Assembly (NCBI GenBank): GCA_963169695.1
Contig: CAUJDS010000022.1
Coordinates: 1-46,971, forward strand
Source: Bdellovibrionota bacterium
GTDB taxonomy: Bacteria; Bdellovibrionota; UBA1018; CAUJDS01
Length of the DNA: 46,971 nt
Reading direction: 5' to 3'
The notes under the pieces were generated by a model. It made no database searches. It worked only from the letters and a program-made list of their open reading frames with translations, and was not told where the DNA came from. Shown piece after piece: positions 28,158 through 38,376 of the stretch (its first letter is position 1; every line of letters begins with the position of its first letter). A program made the position numbers and the translations under genes.

Positions 28158-30042
28158 ACAAAAGATATCCCATGGTTAATACGAGACCCAAAAGAATCAG
28201 GACACCGTAGGACTGTACAGACCCCGTCTGAATCATCCTGGCATTTTGGCCTGCCCACTGCGAAGCCTTACCAAAGGTCAGTACAATCCTGTCGATGATC
28301 GAAACATCGATCACTTTCCAAAGAAATTGAGAAAAATAATTGAGTGGTTTTACGATCACCCATTCGTACAGCTCATCGACGTACCATTTCTGCGCAAGAA
28401 CACGATAGAGGTTCTTCCACTTCAACTGAATGGCCGAGACATTCTTGAGATTGCTGTAGAGCCTAAAGGCTCCGAAGATACCGAGTGCAGCTCCCGCAAC
28501 ACTGACAGCCATCAACAACCATTCCGTAGAATGCGCTACCGCTTCATTGTGGTGGGCGCTCGCTACTACGGGTTCTAACCAATGCTCCAACCAACTCATA
28601 TGTGGAACTCCAAGGAATCCACCCAAAGCACTCAGTCCGGCAAGAACCATAAGGGGCACTGTCATAATGCTTGGAGACTCGTGGGCATGATGCTCACTTC
28701 TAGATTCCCCATAAAACGCCAGCACAATAAGTCGGGTCATATAAAAGGCAGTCAGGACCGCCGTCAGCGCGCCGAGCAACCAGAGCGCTGAGGATCCGTG
28801 CTCGCTGCTCATTGCCTGCCATAAAATTTCGTCTTTCGAGAAGAAGCCAGAGAAAGGAGGGATTCCACAAATAGCTAGCCATCCAACCATAAATACCAAG
28901 AACGTCTTTGGCATCTGGGACCTAAGTCCACCCATCTTTTGCAGGTCTTGTTCGTGGTGCATTCCATAGATGACACTTCCCGCACCAAGAAACATCAACG
29001 CTTTAAAAAACGCGTGAGTCATAACGTGAAACACACCCGTGGTAAAGGCACCGACACCGCAAGCAAGGAACATGTATCCGAGCTGAGAAACAGTAGAATA
29101 TGCCAAAACCTTTTTTATATCGTCTTGAGCCAGGGCCATCGTTGCTGCAAAAAGCGCAGTCAATGCACCAGTCCAAGCCATGACTTCGAGTGCCATGGGA
29201 GCAAGAAGAAAAACATGGGATAACCTTGCGCAAAGGTAGACTCCAGATGTCACCATCGTAGCAGCATGAATCAGAGCAGAAACGGGTGTGGGACCCGCCA
29301 TTGCATCTGGCAACCAAACATAAAGCGGAATTTGGGCGGATTTTCCAGTACATCCCAAGAAGAGAAGCAAACAGGCGGCAGTGATTGCACCCGAATGAAC
29401 CGATCCAATTTGACTCTGAATCTGTGTATACTCAAGCGATCCGCAGAGGGAATAGAGCATGAACATTCCAAGCAGGAATCCCAAGTCTCCAATCCGATTA
29501 ACGACAAACGCCTTCTTTCCTGCGCTGGCCTTCTCTATGTCCTCATACCAATATCCAATTAAAAGATAGCTACAGAGCCCGACGCCTTCCCAACCCAAAA
29601 AAGTCACGGGCAGAGACGAACCCAAAACCAAAATGAGCATTGCCGCGCAAAATAGGTTTAAATAGCTGAAAAACTTTCCGGGTGTTTCGTCGTGCGACAT
29701 GTATCCAATGGAGTAAAGGTGAATCAGAGTTCCGACGCCGGTGATCACCAAAACAAAAAGCCCGGAAAGCGCATCCAATCGAAACTTAAAATCAATCGCC
29801 AAACCTGGGACATGGATCCAACTAAAAAGCGTCTGCTCGAAAAACCGCTCTTCAGCCGGAAGACTCGTCAGTTGGAAAAATAAGGCCAAGCCTAGCAAAA
29901 AGGATGCGCCAATCGCAGTGCTCGCAATCGCTCCAGTTACCTGGGCAGAAGCCTTCTTTCGACCAACAGGAGCCTGCCCAAGCGCATACCAAAAGCCGTT
30001 GATTAGAAATCCAAACAAAGGAAAATAAACCAGCCATGCCAT
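28144..30042 (-). CDS. nuoL: NADH-quinone oxidoreductase subunit L
   Basis: 632 residues, the distal pump subunit of complex I. Conserved features: Glu152 (LGWEGVGLCSYLLIG), Lys234 (CTGKSAQIPLYVWLPDAMAGPTPVSALIHA with the lateral His259) and Lys in FFSKDEI. The C-terminal region with the long lateral helix and last membrane helix is present (KWYVDELYEWVIV to the end). Length and helix number are normal. Starts 11 nt after nuoK. Confidence 0.97.
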   Translation of the reverse strand: MAWLVYFPLFGFLINGFWYALGQAPVGRKKASAQVTGAIASTAIGASFLLGLALFFQLTSLPAEERFFEQTLFSWIHVPGLAIDFKFRLDALSGLFVLVITGVGTLIHLYSIGYMSHDETPGKFFSYLNLFCAAMLILVLGSSLPVTFLGWEGVGLCSYLLIGYWYEDIEKASAGKKAFVVNRIGDLGFLLGMFMLYSLCGSLEYTQIQSQIGSVHSGAITAACLLLFLGCTGKSAQIPLYVWLPDAMAGPTPVSALIHAATMVTSGVYLCARLSHVFLLAPMALEVMAWTGALTALFAATMALAQDDIKKVLAYSTVSQLGYMFLACGVGAFTTGVFHVMTHAFFKALMFLGAGSVIYGMHHEQDLQKMGGLRSQMPKTFLVFMVGWLAICGIPPFSGFFSKDEILWQAMSSEHGSSALWLLGALTAVLTAFYMTRLIVLAFYGESRSEHHAHESPSIMTVPLMVLAGLSALGGFLGVPHMSWLEHWLEPVVASAHHNEAVAHSTEWLLMAVSVAGAALGIFGAFRLYSNLKNVSAIQLKWKNLYRVLAQKWYVDELYEWVIVKPLNYFSQFLWKVIDVSIIDRIVLTFGKASQWAGQNARMIQTGSVQSYGVLILLGLVLTMGYLLYVVS

Positions 30043-30053
30043 AACGATTACCC

Positions 30054-30362
30054 CTACTCCCGCATCAATCTAAGGTCGTCAGTATTGACGCTTCTTAAGG
30101 TACGAAACATCGCAATTAATAGACCGAGGCCCACTGCCGATTCCGCCGCTGCTACGACCATTATAAAGAAAGTCGCCATCTGCCCCGTCATGTCGTTCAA
30201 GACCGTCGCATAGGTAACAAAGGTAAGGTTTACTGCATTGAGCATCAATTCAATACTCATCAAAATGACGAGGATGTTTTTTCGGATCAAAACGCCCACC
30301 AACCCGATAACAAATAAAATGGCTCCTAATGAAAGGACCAGCCAAGGCTCTATCGGAGTCAT
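30054..30362 (-). CDS. nuoK: NADH-quinone oxidoreductase subunit K
   Basis: 102 residues, three membrane helices. Both membrane glutamates of the proton path are present: Glu38 (MSIELMLNAVNL) and Glu74 (AAAESAVGLGLL). The ATG overlaps the nuoJ stop (ATGA, 30362-30359). Length and sequence are typical of the family. Confidence 0.96.
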   Translation of the reverse strand: MTPIEPWLVLSLGAILFVIGLVGVLIRKNILVILMSIELMLNAVNLTFVTYATVLNDMTGQMATFFIMVVAAAESAVGLGLLIAMFRTLRSVNTDDLRLMRE

Positions 30363-30907
30363 GATTTTATTTCCTTTCGGGATTCGGACTTCTTCCGCAT
30401 GGCGATGGCGACCGTACCTACGATGGCTCCCAATAAAAGCAATGACGTCGCCTCAAACGGTAGGAGGTACTCCGTGAACAAGAGATGCGCGACAACCCGC
30501 GTATTTCCACCCCACGATGCTATGGCTTCTGGTGTGTACTTCCCGGGCTGCGAAAAATAGGTCCCAGACTTAAAGACTCCAACCAATAGACAAAGAAGGG
30601 CAAGCCCAAGCAATGCCACGCTCGACTTTGTCCACCAAGACGTCTCTTTGAACTCGAGCGAAGGATGGTTGGCATTGAGTAACATAATAACAAAGACAAA
30701 GAGGACCATCACGGCACCCGCGTAAACTAGTACCTGCATTGCTGCAATCAGGTGCGATCCCAATCCCGCATAGATTCCAGCTAGTGAAAAAAGCACTAGA
30801 ACCAAACTAAATGCACTCGAAACTGGATTTTTCTTAGTAATGACTAAGAGTGCACAACCAATCGCAAGAGCCGCCAATACATAGAATGCCAAGGGAGAAA
30901 TATTCAT
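30359..30907 (-). CDS. nuoJ: NADH-quinone oxidoreductase subunit J
   Basis: 182 residues, five membrane helices. The third helix carries VYAGAVMVLFVFVIMLL, with the Tyr and the glycine-rich turn that form the pi-bulge gating element of complex I. It follows nuoI by 8 nt and overlaps nuoK by 4 nt. Normal length. Confidence 0.94.
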   Translation of the reverse strand: MNISPLAFYVLAALAIGCALLVITKKNPVSSAFSLVLVLFSLAGIYAGLGSHLIAAMQVLVYAGAVMVLFVFVIMLLNANHPSLEFKETSWWTKSSVALLGLALLCLLVGVFKSGTYFSQPGKYTPEAIASWGGNTRVVAHLLFTEYLLPFEATSLLLLGAIVGTVAIAMRKKSESRKEIKS

Positions 30908-30915
30908 AGTGATTC

Positions 30916-31359
30916 CTACTTATTGCCCCTTTGATCTAAGAGAAAACCCTTATCAAAGACGGTTCGATCGGCCTGACTCATCTCATAAATTGAGCTGAGC
31001 TTGATCGCGTCCTTGGGACATGCTTCCTCACACATTCCACAAAAACAACATCGCAAGACATCAATCTCAAACTTAATGGGATACTTTTCTTTGTCCGAAC
31101 GCTCACCCGCCTCAATATGAATGCACTCTGCAGGACAGACTGTGGGACAAAGCATACAGGCTGTACAATTTTCTACGCCATTTACTGCCTTGATATAGTG
31201 CATTCCTCGATAGCGATCGGAATAAACCCGTCGCTCCTCGGGGAACTGAATGGTCACTTTTTTATCAAAAAGCATCTTACGAAGCGTGATCCAAAGCCCG
31301 GAGATAATCTCCAGTAGGTAATAGGGCTGCAAAAGGCCCTGCTTTTTCTTAATCAGCAT
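30916..31359 (-). CDS. nuoI: NADH-quinone oxidoreductase subunit I (two [4Fe-4S] clusters)
   Basis: 147 residues. Two CxxCxxCxxxCP motifs, at Cys65/68/71/75 and Cys104/107/110/114, bind clusters N6a and N6b, which pass electrons toward NuoB. The N-terminal helix should lie on the membrane. The ATG overlaps the nuoH stop by one base (TGATG). Typical size. Confidence 0.97.
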   Translation of the reverse strand: MLIKKKQGLLQPYYLLEIISGLWITLRKMLFDKKVTIQFPEERRVYSDRYRGMHYIKAVNGVENCTACMLCPTVCPAECIHIEAGERSDKEKYPIKFEIDVLRCCFCGMCEEACPKDAIKLSSIYEMSQADRTVFDKGFLLDQRGNK

Positions 31360-32450
31360 CAGAACATTCCTCGATAAATAAGAAAGGCCGTCAACGCAAC
31401 ATTGAGTAGTGCCAAAGGAAACATGACCTTCCAGCCAAGGTTCATCAGCTGGTCAAATCGAAAGCGGGGAAGCGTCCAGCGTACCCAGACAAAGAACCAG
31501 AGAAAGAATGCCACCTTGGTCATGAAGGAAGCAAACTCTAAACCCACCCGAAGGGCTTCCAATGGAAATCCCGTTAATCCTGAAGCGCCAATCAATCCTG
31601 GTAGCCCTGGCAATAACTGCCAACCACCAAAATAGAGACTTACAATCATGCAACACGCCATGGTCATATTGACGTATTCCGCCAAGAAAAAGAGGGCAAA
31701 TTTCATTGCACCAAATTCCAAATGGAATCCAGCCACAATTTCGGACTCGCCCTCGGGAAGGTCAAACGGAAGCCGATTAGTTTCCGCAAAAACGGCCACC
31801 AAAAAAACCAGAAATCCAAGCGGCTGGATGAAGATCCCATACTTTGGAATCACAACCGGCCCCAGTTGCATTAGGGGTTGGGCCTGGGCCATCACAATGT
31901 CTTGAATCTTGAGACTAGAAAAGGACATCAGGATCCCAATAATAGAAAGTCCCAAACTCAGTTCATAACTGATCATTTGATTAGAACTTCTTAGACTACC
32001 AAAGAGTGCATACTTACTATTAGACGACCATCCCGCCATGATGATGGAATAGACTCCCAAGGAACCAATGGCGAAAATATAAAGAACTCCGACGTCCAAA
32101 TCCGCCAGTTGCAAATGCACCACTTGGCCACTTGGAAGGGTAAGGTTGCTGGCAAATGGCATCGCGGCAAATACCATAAAAGCAGGAATGACAGAGATGA
32201 GTGGTGCCAAATACCAGTAAAAGGTATTGACCATTCCTGGTGGCCGATCTTCCTTAAAAATAAACTTAATCGCATCCGCGAGCGACTGAAGCAGACCCAG
32301 TGGACCAAATCGATTCGGACCGAGACGGTTTTGCATTAACGCCGAACCGCGACGTTCCACCCAAACCATGATCGGTGGAATTTGGAGTAATAGAACGAGC
32401 AGAAATCCCAATTTAATTGCCAACACACCCCAATCAAAAACTTCCATCAC
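31359..32450 (-). CDS. nuoH: NADH-quinone oxidoreductase subunit H
   Basis: 363 residues, eight membrane helices. Contains VERRGSALMQNRLGPNRFGP near the N-terminus, SYEL with the conserved membrane Glu, and the acidic quinone-channel loop AETNRLPFDLPEGESE. These are the elements that couple quinone reduction to the proton pumps. It overlaps nuoG by 4 nt. Confidence 0.97.
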   Translation of the reverse strand: MMEVFDWGVLAIKLGFLLVLLLQIPPIMVWVERRGSALMQNRLGPNRFGPLGLLQSLADAIKFIFKEDRPPGMVNTFYWYLAPLISVIPAFMVFAAMPFASNLTLPSGQVVHLQLADLDVGVLYIFAIGSLGVYSIIMAGWSSNSKYALFGSLRSSNQMISYELSLGLSIIGILMSFSSLKIQDIVMAQAQPLMQLGPVVIPKYGIFIQPLGFLVFLVAVFAETNRLPFDLPEGESEIVAGFHLEFGAMKFALFFLAEYVNMTMACCMIVSLYFGGWQLLPGLPGLIGASGLTGFPLEALRVGLEFASFMTKVAFFLWFFVWVRWTLPRFRFDQLMNLGWKVMFPLALLNVALTAFLIYRGMF

Positions 32451-33871
32451 GCGGCTCCTGATGCGAGAGACTGATTCTTCCAGAGCATGAGCGCCTCAGA
32501 GAGAAGTTTGCTTTCGCCTACCGGAAGGATAGCCCGCACTAAGGTCTGCTCTTTGCCCTGAAAATTGACAACCGTTCCTGTCTTTTCAGCAAAACTTGCC
32601 CCAGGAAAAACGGCCGAAAACTGACCAATCTCTTCCTGCAGAAACACGCCAAATCCAGTGACCTTCAGTGAGCGGTCCAAGCGTGGCAATTCTGCACGTC
32701 CGCCACGAAACACCACCACCTGAGTCTTGCCAGCAGGCAATGTCTGAAAAGGTGCGATGCCTAGTTTTTCAGCTCCATGAAGGTTGGAAGTCTTGCTCTT
32801 GCGTTTCAATAATCCGTCAGAATCTCCGTCACCGTTGGCAGCAGGAAGATTTGGAGTTCCAAAATGGAACACAGGCACTCCTCCCATTTCGGATTTAGCA
32901 AAATGGAGGATCAGCTGAAGCTCTTCTTGGGTTAGATCCGTTCCCACTAAAAACACGGCATCTTTGGATCGAAAACCGCTTTTCCAGCTTGCCATGGTTT
33001 CAAACCAATCTTTTTTGGCCCAGCTATTACCCTCTTGCACCTGTGGGCTCAAGACGCGATCCGGATGATGGATGTATTTGTAATTAAACCTTCCCTCATC
33101 ACAGAGCCAATACCGATTGATCTCCATGTTTTCACGCGGAAGACAGCGGTAGATTTGATTGCGCTCCTCGTGGATTTCCATATTGCATCCGCGAGAACAT
33201 CCTTCGCAAACCGTAGGTGTCTTCTTGAGGTACCAAACGCGCTTATTGAAACGAAAGTCTTTCAATGTCAAAGATCCCGTTGGACAAATATCCGCATAGT
33301 TTCCGGCGTAATCTGTCTCAAGGGCTTTTCCGTCCACGGTGGTGATGTCGACATTGTTTCCACGGTGAATGGCAACCATTTCTCGAATGTTGGCGACTTC
33401 ATCTCCAAATCGAATGCAGCGAGTACAATGAATGCAACGATTCATGTTTTTCTTAATGACTGGGCCCATGTCCAAGTCAACATAGGTTCGGCGCTCTTCT
33501 GTCGATCGCTGGTAAGCACTTCCATGATCGTAAGAATGATCCTGAAGATCGCACTCCCCAGATTTGTCACAAATCGGACAATCCAGTGGATGATTCACAA
33601 GCAAGAACTCCATAACCGATTCTCTGGCCTGCTTTACTCGATCCGTCTTTGTGCTAACCACCATTCCCTCGACGGCCTTGGTGGAACATGCCGTTTGGAT
33701 TTTTGGCATCTTCTCAACATCCACGGCACACATCCGGCATTGAGCGACGACAGAAAGGCCAGGGTGATAACAAAAAACTGGAACCGAGATCCCAGCCCGC
33801 TTTGCGGCCTCGACTAAATTATCACCGTCACGAAATTCTACTTTGATCCCATCAATGGTACAGCTTGGCAT
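32447..33871 (-). CDS. nuoG: NADH-quinone oxidoreductase subunit G (short form)
   Basis: 474 residues, shorter than the roughly 680-900 usual for NuoG. All Fe-S ligands in the N-terminal part are visible: [2Fe-2S] N1b at Cys34/45/48/62, N5 at His94/Cys98/101/107, N4 at Cys146/149/152/196, and the extra N7 motif CxxCxxxCx27C at Cys222/225/229/257. The C-terminal molybdopterin-oxidoreductase-like domain is reduced to about 200 residues, so this protein keeps the electron path but not the vestigial large domain. It starts 2 nt after nuoF. Confidence 0.93.
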   Translation of the reverse strand: MPSCTIDGIKVEFRDGDNLVEAAKRAGISVPVFCYHPGLSVVAQCRMCAVDVEKMPKIQTACSTKAVEGMVVSTKTDRVKQARESVMEFLLVNHPLDCPICDKSGECDLQDHSYDHGSAYQRSTEERRTYVDLDMGPVIKKNMNRCIHCTRCIRFGDEVANIREMVAIHRGNNVDITTVDGKALETDYAGNYADICPTGSLTLKDFRFNKRVWYLKKTPTVCEGCSRGCNMEIHEERNQIYRCLPRENMEINRYWLCDEGRFNYKYIHHPDRVLSPQVQEGNSWAKKDWFETMASWKSGFRSKDAVFLVGTDLTQEELQLILHFAKSEMGGVPVFHFGTPNLPAANGDGDSDGLLKRKSKTSNLHGAEKLGIAPFQTLPAGKTQVVVFRGGRAELPRLDRSLKVTGFGVFLQEEIGQFSAVFPGASFAEKTGTVVNFQGKEQTLVRAILPVGESKLLSEALMLWKNQSLASGAA

Positions 33872-33873
33872 AA

Positions 33874-35148
33874 CTACCCTCTAATCCTCGCTTCAAAGTC
33901 TGAACGAAATTTGGTTACGAAACTTTTCACGGGGCCCGCAGCCGCATCACCCAAAGCGCAAAGCGTCTTTTGGTTGATGTTGTTGGCGATGTCTAACAGG
34001 AGATCTAGATCTTCCAAGCGCCCTTTTCCATCCAGAATGCGCTTGAAAATATTGGCCATCCATCGGCAACCTTCTCGACAGGGCGTGCATTGACCACAAG
34101 ACTCATGTTCGTAGAACTTAGTGATTCGGTAGATCAATCGCACGAGATCGCATCCATCATGGATCACCATGACTCCAGCAGAACCCAACATGCTACCGAT
34201 CTTCATCAATGGATCAATGTCCAATACGACATCGATTTCATCTGGCGTCAATACGGGGGCTGACGAACCTCCAGGAATAACTGCTCGGAGTTTGCGGTCA
34301 TCAAGAATTCCACCACAATAATCGTAGATCAACTCTCGCAGTGTCACGGCCCCCGCAGGCAACTCATACAATCCAGGCTTCTTCACGTGACCGGATACGC
34401 AGAACAGTCGGGTGCCACCAGAATTAGGTAGCTTACCTAACTTGGCGTACCACTCTCCGCCTCGCTGAAGGATGAATGGCACAGCACAAAGTGTTTCCAC
34501 ATTATTAACAACGGTTGGAGAACCAAAGGCTCCCCACGTCGCTGGAAATGGCGGCTTCACTCGTGGTTCGCCCCGCTTTCCTTCTAAAGAATTCAAAAGG
34601 CCCGTCTCTTCGCCACAGATGTAGGCGCCCGCTCCACGATGAACGGTAAGATCAAACTGAAACCCCGAGCCCTGAATATTCGAACCCAAATAGCCAGCTT
34701 GCCTTGCCTCTTCTAGCGCAAGGTCCAAAAGCTTGGCTTCTCTTGCATATTCTCCACGAATATAAATATACCCGTGCTTGGCGCCAATGGCATAAGCGGC
34801 AATGACCATTCCTTCAATAAGCAAATGGGGGGTATACCGCATGAGATCGCGGTCTTTGAAGGTTCCTGGTTCAGATTCATCGGCATTGCAGACCAAATAC
34901 TTTGGTTTGTCGCTCGTCTTTGGAATGAAGCTCCACTTCACGCCAGAGGGAAACCCCGCTCCGCCTCTTCCGCGCAAATTAGACTTCTTAACTTCGTCAA
35001 TCACCTGATCGGGCTTCAAGGCAAAGGCTTTTTTCAAAGCGGAATAGCCATTCATCTGCTTCAGGTAGTACTGCAACCCACGAGCTTCTTCGTTTCCAAA
35101 ATGCTGTATATAAAGCGTTTCACTTCCAGCGTGAGCCGACAACGCCAT
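33874..35148 (-). CDS. nuoF: NADH-quinone oxidoreductase subunit F
   Basis: 424 residues. The NADH/FMN site is clear: [13 protein letters not shown] at 60-72, followed by the [12 protein letters not shown] segment. The N3 [4Fe-4S] ligands are Cys351/354/357 ([12 protein letters not shown]) and Cys397. It oxidises NADH and feeds the Fe-S chain. Starts 1 nt after nuoE. Normal length. Confidence 0.97.
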   Translation of the reverse strand: MALSAHAGSETLYIQHFGNEEARGLQYYLKQMNGYSALKKAFALKPDQVIDEVKKSNLRGRGGAGFPSGVKWSFIPKTSDKPKYLVCNADESEPGTFKDRDLMRYTPHLLIEGMVIAAYAIGAKHGYIYIRGEYAREAKLLDLALEEARQAGYLGSNIQGSGFQFDLTVHRGAGAYICGEETGLLNSLEGKRGEPRVKPPFPATWGAFGSPTVVNNVETLCAVPFILQRGGEWYAKLGKLPNSGGTRLFCVSGHVKKPGLYELPAGAVTLRELIYDYCGGILDDRKLRAVIPGGSSAPVLTPDEIDVVLDIDPLMKIGSMLGSAGVMVIHDGCDLVRLIYRITKFYEHESCGQCTPCREGCRWMANIFKRILDGKGRLEDLDLLLDIANNINQKTLCALGDAAAGPVKSFVTKFRSDFEARIRG

Positions 35149-35149
35149 T

Positions 35150-35626
35150 TTACTTCTCCAATCGATCTAAGATCTCGCCGAGACTCTCAGTATCTAAATT
35201 TTCGTGATAATCATCGCCAAGCATCATTGCAGGAGCTGTCCCACACGCGCCCAGACACTCTTCTTCATTGAGGGTGAATTTTCGATCTGCCGTGGTTTCT
35301 CCGCAGCGGACACCAAGACGTTTTTCGCAATATTCGACTAACTCATCCGCTCCCATCAATGAGCAGGCAACATTGGTACAAATTTTCAGGTGATGCTTTC
35401 CGACGGGCTTCAGATTGTACATCGTGTAGAAACTAGCTACTTCACGAACCTGTGCCGGATGAATATCAATATAAATTCCGATTTCATCCAAAACCTCTGG
35501 TGGCAACCAACCGTACTCTTCTTGAGCACGATGCAAAGCTGGCAGAAGCAGAGCGACCTTCGTTGGATAGTGGGGCTCCAACTTCTTCATGTCCTGATAA
35601 AAACCGTCCGAAAGATGCTTACTCAT
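35150..35626 (-). CDS. nuoE: NADH-quinone oxidoreductase subunit E
   Basis: 158 residues with the thioredoxin-like [2Fe-2S] ligand set Cys83, Cys88, Cys124 and Cys128 (CTNVAC...CLGAC) for cluster N1a. Partner of NuoF in the NADH-oxidising module. The start overlaps the nuoD stop by one base. Confidence 0.96.
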   Translation of the reverse strand: MSKHLSDGFYQDMKKLEPHYPTKVALLLPALHRAQEEYGWLPPEVLDEIGIYIDIHPAQVREVASFYTMYNLKPVGKHHLKICTNVACSLMGADELVEYCEKRLGVRCGETTADRKFTLNEEECLGACGTAPAMMLGDDYHENLDTESLGEILDRLEK

Positions 35627-36900
35627 TAGCGATCTAATTCTCCTGCAATTACATTGATGCTTCCCAATGCGGCCACCATATCACCCAATAGCTTTCCTTC
35701 GACCATGGGGACAAGACCTTGATAGTGCCACACAGAAGGTCCTCGAATTCTCATTCGATGAGATCGCGAACCGCCCTTACTACTAATAAAGAAGCCCAAC
35801 TCACCGTTGCTTGCCTCAAAGGTGGTGTAAGCCTCTCCTGCCGGCACCCGAAACCCTTCCATGAAAAATTTGAAGTGGTGAATCATGCCTTCCATCGTGT
35901 TGTAGACAACTTCTTTATCTGGAATTCGAGTCCGCTTGTCTTCTGACCAAATAGGGCCTTTTTTAATCTTTTCTGCACACTGAATGACAATGTTGAGGGA
36001 CTGCCTAATCTCTTCCATTCGAACGAGGTAGCGATCGTAGCAATCGCCATTCTGGGCAATAGGAACATCAAATTGCACGTCCCGATAGAACATACTGGGC
36101 TGATCGCGTCGTAGATCCACATCAATGCCAGCTGCGCGAGCATTGGGACCTGAGTAGCTAAACTCTAAACACTGCTCCTTATTGAAGACGCCAACTCCGA
36201 CGGTTCTCTTACACCAAATTTTATTTGACGTGAGGAGTTGGTCCATCTCCTCAATAACCTTCAAAGTCTTTTTCGCCCACGCCTTTGCTTCTTTTTCCCA
36301 ACCCTCAGGCGCATCGTGCATGAGGCCGCCAATGCGACAGTAAGACGTTGTCAGTCGAGCACCACAAAGTTTCTCGATTAAGGTGTAGGCCTCCTCGCGT
36401 TGATGAAAACCATAGAGGAAGAAGGTAAAGGCTCCCAGATCAACTGCCGAAATTCCAACGCAGATCAAATGATCAATGACGCGTGATATTTCACAGCACA
36501 TCATTCGAATCCACTGGGCACGCATTGGGAGCTCAACCCCCATGAGGCGCTCTACGGCCATAGCGTAGGTCATGTTATTGGTAAGCGCAGAACAATAGTT
36601 AAGTCGATCCGTATAAACAATGAATTGGTGATAGGTGCGATTCTCGCCGAGTTTCTCTTTGGCTCGATGGGTATAACCAAACTCGGCATAGCTTTTCTCG
36701 ATAACTTCTCCATTGAGTTTAGCCACCAATCGAAGTGCACCGTGCATAGCGGGATGGGTAGGACCTATATTGACGATCATGCGAGATTCTTCCCAAAGAT
36801 CGTCCGGATCGTGCTCCACCGTTACATCATAAGAACCAGGGATTCCCTGCCTCAAAAGATCCTTCGGGATTTGGTCTACGCTGAATGTCTTATTTTCCAT
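35626..36900 (-). CDS. nuoD: NADH-quinone oxidoreductase subunit D
   Basis: 424 residues. The quinone headgroup residues are all present: second His of GPTHPAMHG, Tyr of TDRLNYCS, and Asp of AVDLGAFTFF. The conserved C-terminal ending GELDR is also seen. It forms the quinone site with NuoB and NuoH. One oddity is HRAKEKL where HRGxEKL is usual. It is the reference for the divergent NuoD paralogue at 45706-46842. Gap to nuoC 28 nt. Confidence 0.96.
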   Translation of the reverse strand: MENKTFSVDQIPKDLLRQGIPGSYDVTVEHDPDDLWEESRMIVNIGPTHPAMHGALRLVAKLNGEVIEKSYAEFGYTHRAKEKLGENRTYHQFIVYTDRLNYCSALTNNMTYAMAVERLMGVELPMRAQWIRMMCCEISRVIDHLICVGISAVDLGAFTFFLYGFHQREEAYTLIEKLCGARLTTSYCRIGGLMHDAPEGWEKEAKAWAKKTLKVIEEMDQLLTSNKIWCKRTVGVGVFNKEQCLEFSYSGPNARAAGIDVDLRRDQPSMFYRDVQFDVPIAQNGDCYDRYLVRMEEIRQSLNIVIQCAEKIKKGPIWSEDKRTRIPDKEVVYNTMEGMIHHFKFFMEGFRVPAGEAYTTFEASNGELGFFISSKGGSRSHRMRIRGPSVWHYQGLVPMVEGKLLGDMVAALGSINVIAGELDR

Positions 36901-36928
36901 TCTGGATCCTTGTCCTGTTCTTTTTCGT

Positions 36929-37498
36929 CTATTTCAATAAATCTTCGTTGGGAACCTGAGGCGTTGGAAAAATCTGGTACCCGCGCAGTGGGTAGTCTTT
37001 TCGAAGAGGATGACCTTCCCATCTTTCATCCATCAAAATTCTACGCAAATCGGGATGACCATCAAATTTAATACCAAACATGTCCCAGATTTCTCGCTCA
37101 GCCCAGTTGGCACCCGGCCAAACATCAACCGCGGTGGGCACTGACTCGCCATCCTCTACTTTGACCTTTAGTCGAATACGATTGAACCGCGTGTGCGAAA
37201 ATAGCTGATAAACTACGACAAAACGGGGTCGCTCTGGCATTTCATCTGTCGCAGTAATGTCTGCGAGAAAGTTATATTCAAAGCCCGGATCCGATTTCAA
37301 AAATCTCAAAACCTCTACGATCTCACTTCGCAAAACCCAAACCACTGGGACATCCGTCAAGGCTTCACCAGGAAAATCGACTCGCTCGATCTTTGATCCC
37401 CATCGCGCACGAAGGGACTCGACCTGAGTTTTCCAAAGGTCTCCAAATTTCTGTAGGTGTTCGCCATAAAGGTTGGGAACGTTCGTTCTTACATCCAA
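36929..37498 (-). CDS. nuoC: NADH-quinone oxidoreductase subunit C
   Basis: 189 residues. The family signature EREIWDMFGIKFDGHPDLRR is clear, followed by GHPLRKDYPLRG. Peripheral-arm structural subunit between NuoD and NuoB/I. Separate from nuoD (no NuoCD fusion). Starts 17 nt after nuoB. Confidence 0.95.
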   Translation of the reverse strand: MDVRTNVPNLYGEHLQKFGDLWKTQVESLRARWGSKIERVDFPGEALTDVPVVWVLRSEIVEVLRFLKSDPGFEYNFLADITATDEMPERPRFVVVYQLFSHTRFNRIRLKVKVEDGESVPTAVDVWPGANWAEREIWDMFGIKFDGHPDLRRILMDERWEGHPLRKDYPLRGYQIFPTPQVPNEDLLK

Positions 37499-37515
37499 AA
37501 GAAATTACCTCGCGT

Positions 37516-38013
37516 TCAAATAGTGATAGTGCCGCGTTCTCTACGCTGGGACTGAGTTTCACCTCGTTGAATCATTTCCTGCAATCGCATCAATCCGTTG
37601 ATCACACCCTCTGGCGCGGGAGGGCAACCAGGCACATAAATATCGACTGGAAGGATTGTGTCGATTCCCTGCGCGACGCTGTAGACATTAAAAATTCCAC
37701 CCGAAGAAGCACAAGCCCCAAAAGACATCACGAATTTGGGATCAGCCATCTGGTCATAAACATTGCGCATCACCGGAGCCATTTTAGAATTGACGATACC
37801 AGCAACGATCAGCAAATCACTCTGCCGAGGAGAAAATCTGACGACCTCTGCTCCAAATCGAGACATGTCATAGTCGGAACAAAGCGTAGCCATCATCTCG
37901 ATGCCGCAGCAGCTGGTTCCGAAGGGGAGGGGCCACACGGAATTCTTCCGAAAATAATTTACGACCGCATCAACCCGAGTTGTGAGGTAGCCTGTTGAAC
38001 CGTCTTTAGCCAT
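37516..38013 (-). CDS. nuoB: NADH-quinone oxidoreductase subunit B
   Basis: 165 residues. The ligands of the terminal [4Fe-4S] cluster N2 are Cys35-Cys36 (tandem), Cys101 (FGACASSGG) and Cys130 (VPGCPP). This cluster reduces quinone. Starts 3 nt after nuoA. Normal length. Confidence 0.97.
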   Translation of the reverse strand: MAKDGSTGYLTTRVDAVVNYFRKNSVWPLPFGTSCCGIEMMATLCSDYDMSRFGAEVVRFSPRQSDLLIVAGIVNSKMAPVMRNVYDQMADPKFVMSFGACASSGGIFNVYSVAQGIDTILPVDIYVPGCPPAPEGVINGLMRLQEMIQRGETQSQRRERGTITI

Positions 38014-38016
38014 TTT

Positions 38017-38376
38017 TTATTCCCACTCCAAGGCGCCTTTGAAATAGATATAGAGATATCCTGCTAACAAGACACCAACAAAAGCTACCATTTCATAAAT
38101 GATAAAAGGACCCGCACTAAGAAAATCTTTGAACACAACCGCCCAAGGATAAAAGAAAACCGTCTCCACATCAAAGAGCAGAAAGAGAATTGCCACGAGA
38201 TAAAACCGAACCGAAATACGTTGCTGAGCATTGCCACTCGTAGGAACGCCGCACTCAAAAGGCTGATCCTTCATGGGGTGCGGTGCTTTTGGACCTAATA
38301 GAGCGGAGACAAGCAATGCGCCGCCACCAACCGCCAAACCAGCCAACAAAAGTAGAACGACAGGCAAATACTCCAT
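38017..38376 (-). CDS. nuoA: NADH-quinone oxidoreductase subunit A
   Basis: 119 residues, three membrane helices, with PFECGVPTSGNAQQRISVRFYLVAILFLLFDVE recognisable as the family core (conserved Cys loop and FDxE helix). First gene of the canonical operon, 52 nt after the end of the second complex I-like set on the same strand, so it may be co-transcribed with it; a TATAAC (38408-38403) could be a -10 box for its own promoter. Confidence 0.95.
   Translation of the reverse strand: MEYLPVVLLLLAGLAVGGGALLVSALLGPKAPHPMKDQPFECGVPTSGNAQQRISVRFYLVAILFLLFDVETVFFYPWAVVFKDFLSAGPFIIYEMVAFVGVLLAGYLYIYFKGALEWE

Noticed and set aside
33035-33817. 260-residue plus-strand ORF opposite nuoG
   Set aside because: Shadow of the cysteine-rich nuoG frame; the opposite frame has all Fe-S motifs.
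34774-35271. 165-residue plus-strand ORF opposite nuoF and nuoE
   Set aside because: Spans the boundary of two certain genes on the other strand; no recognisable domain.
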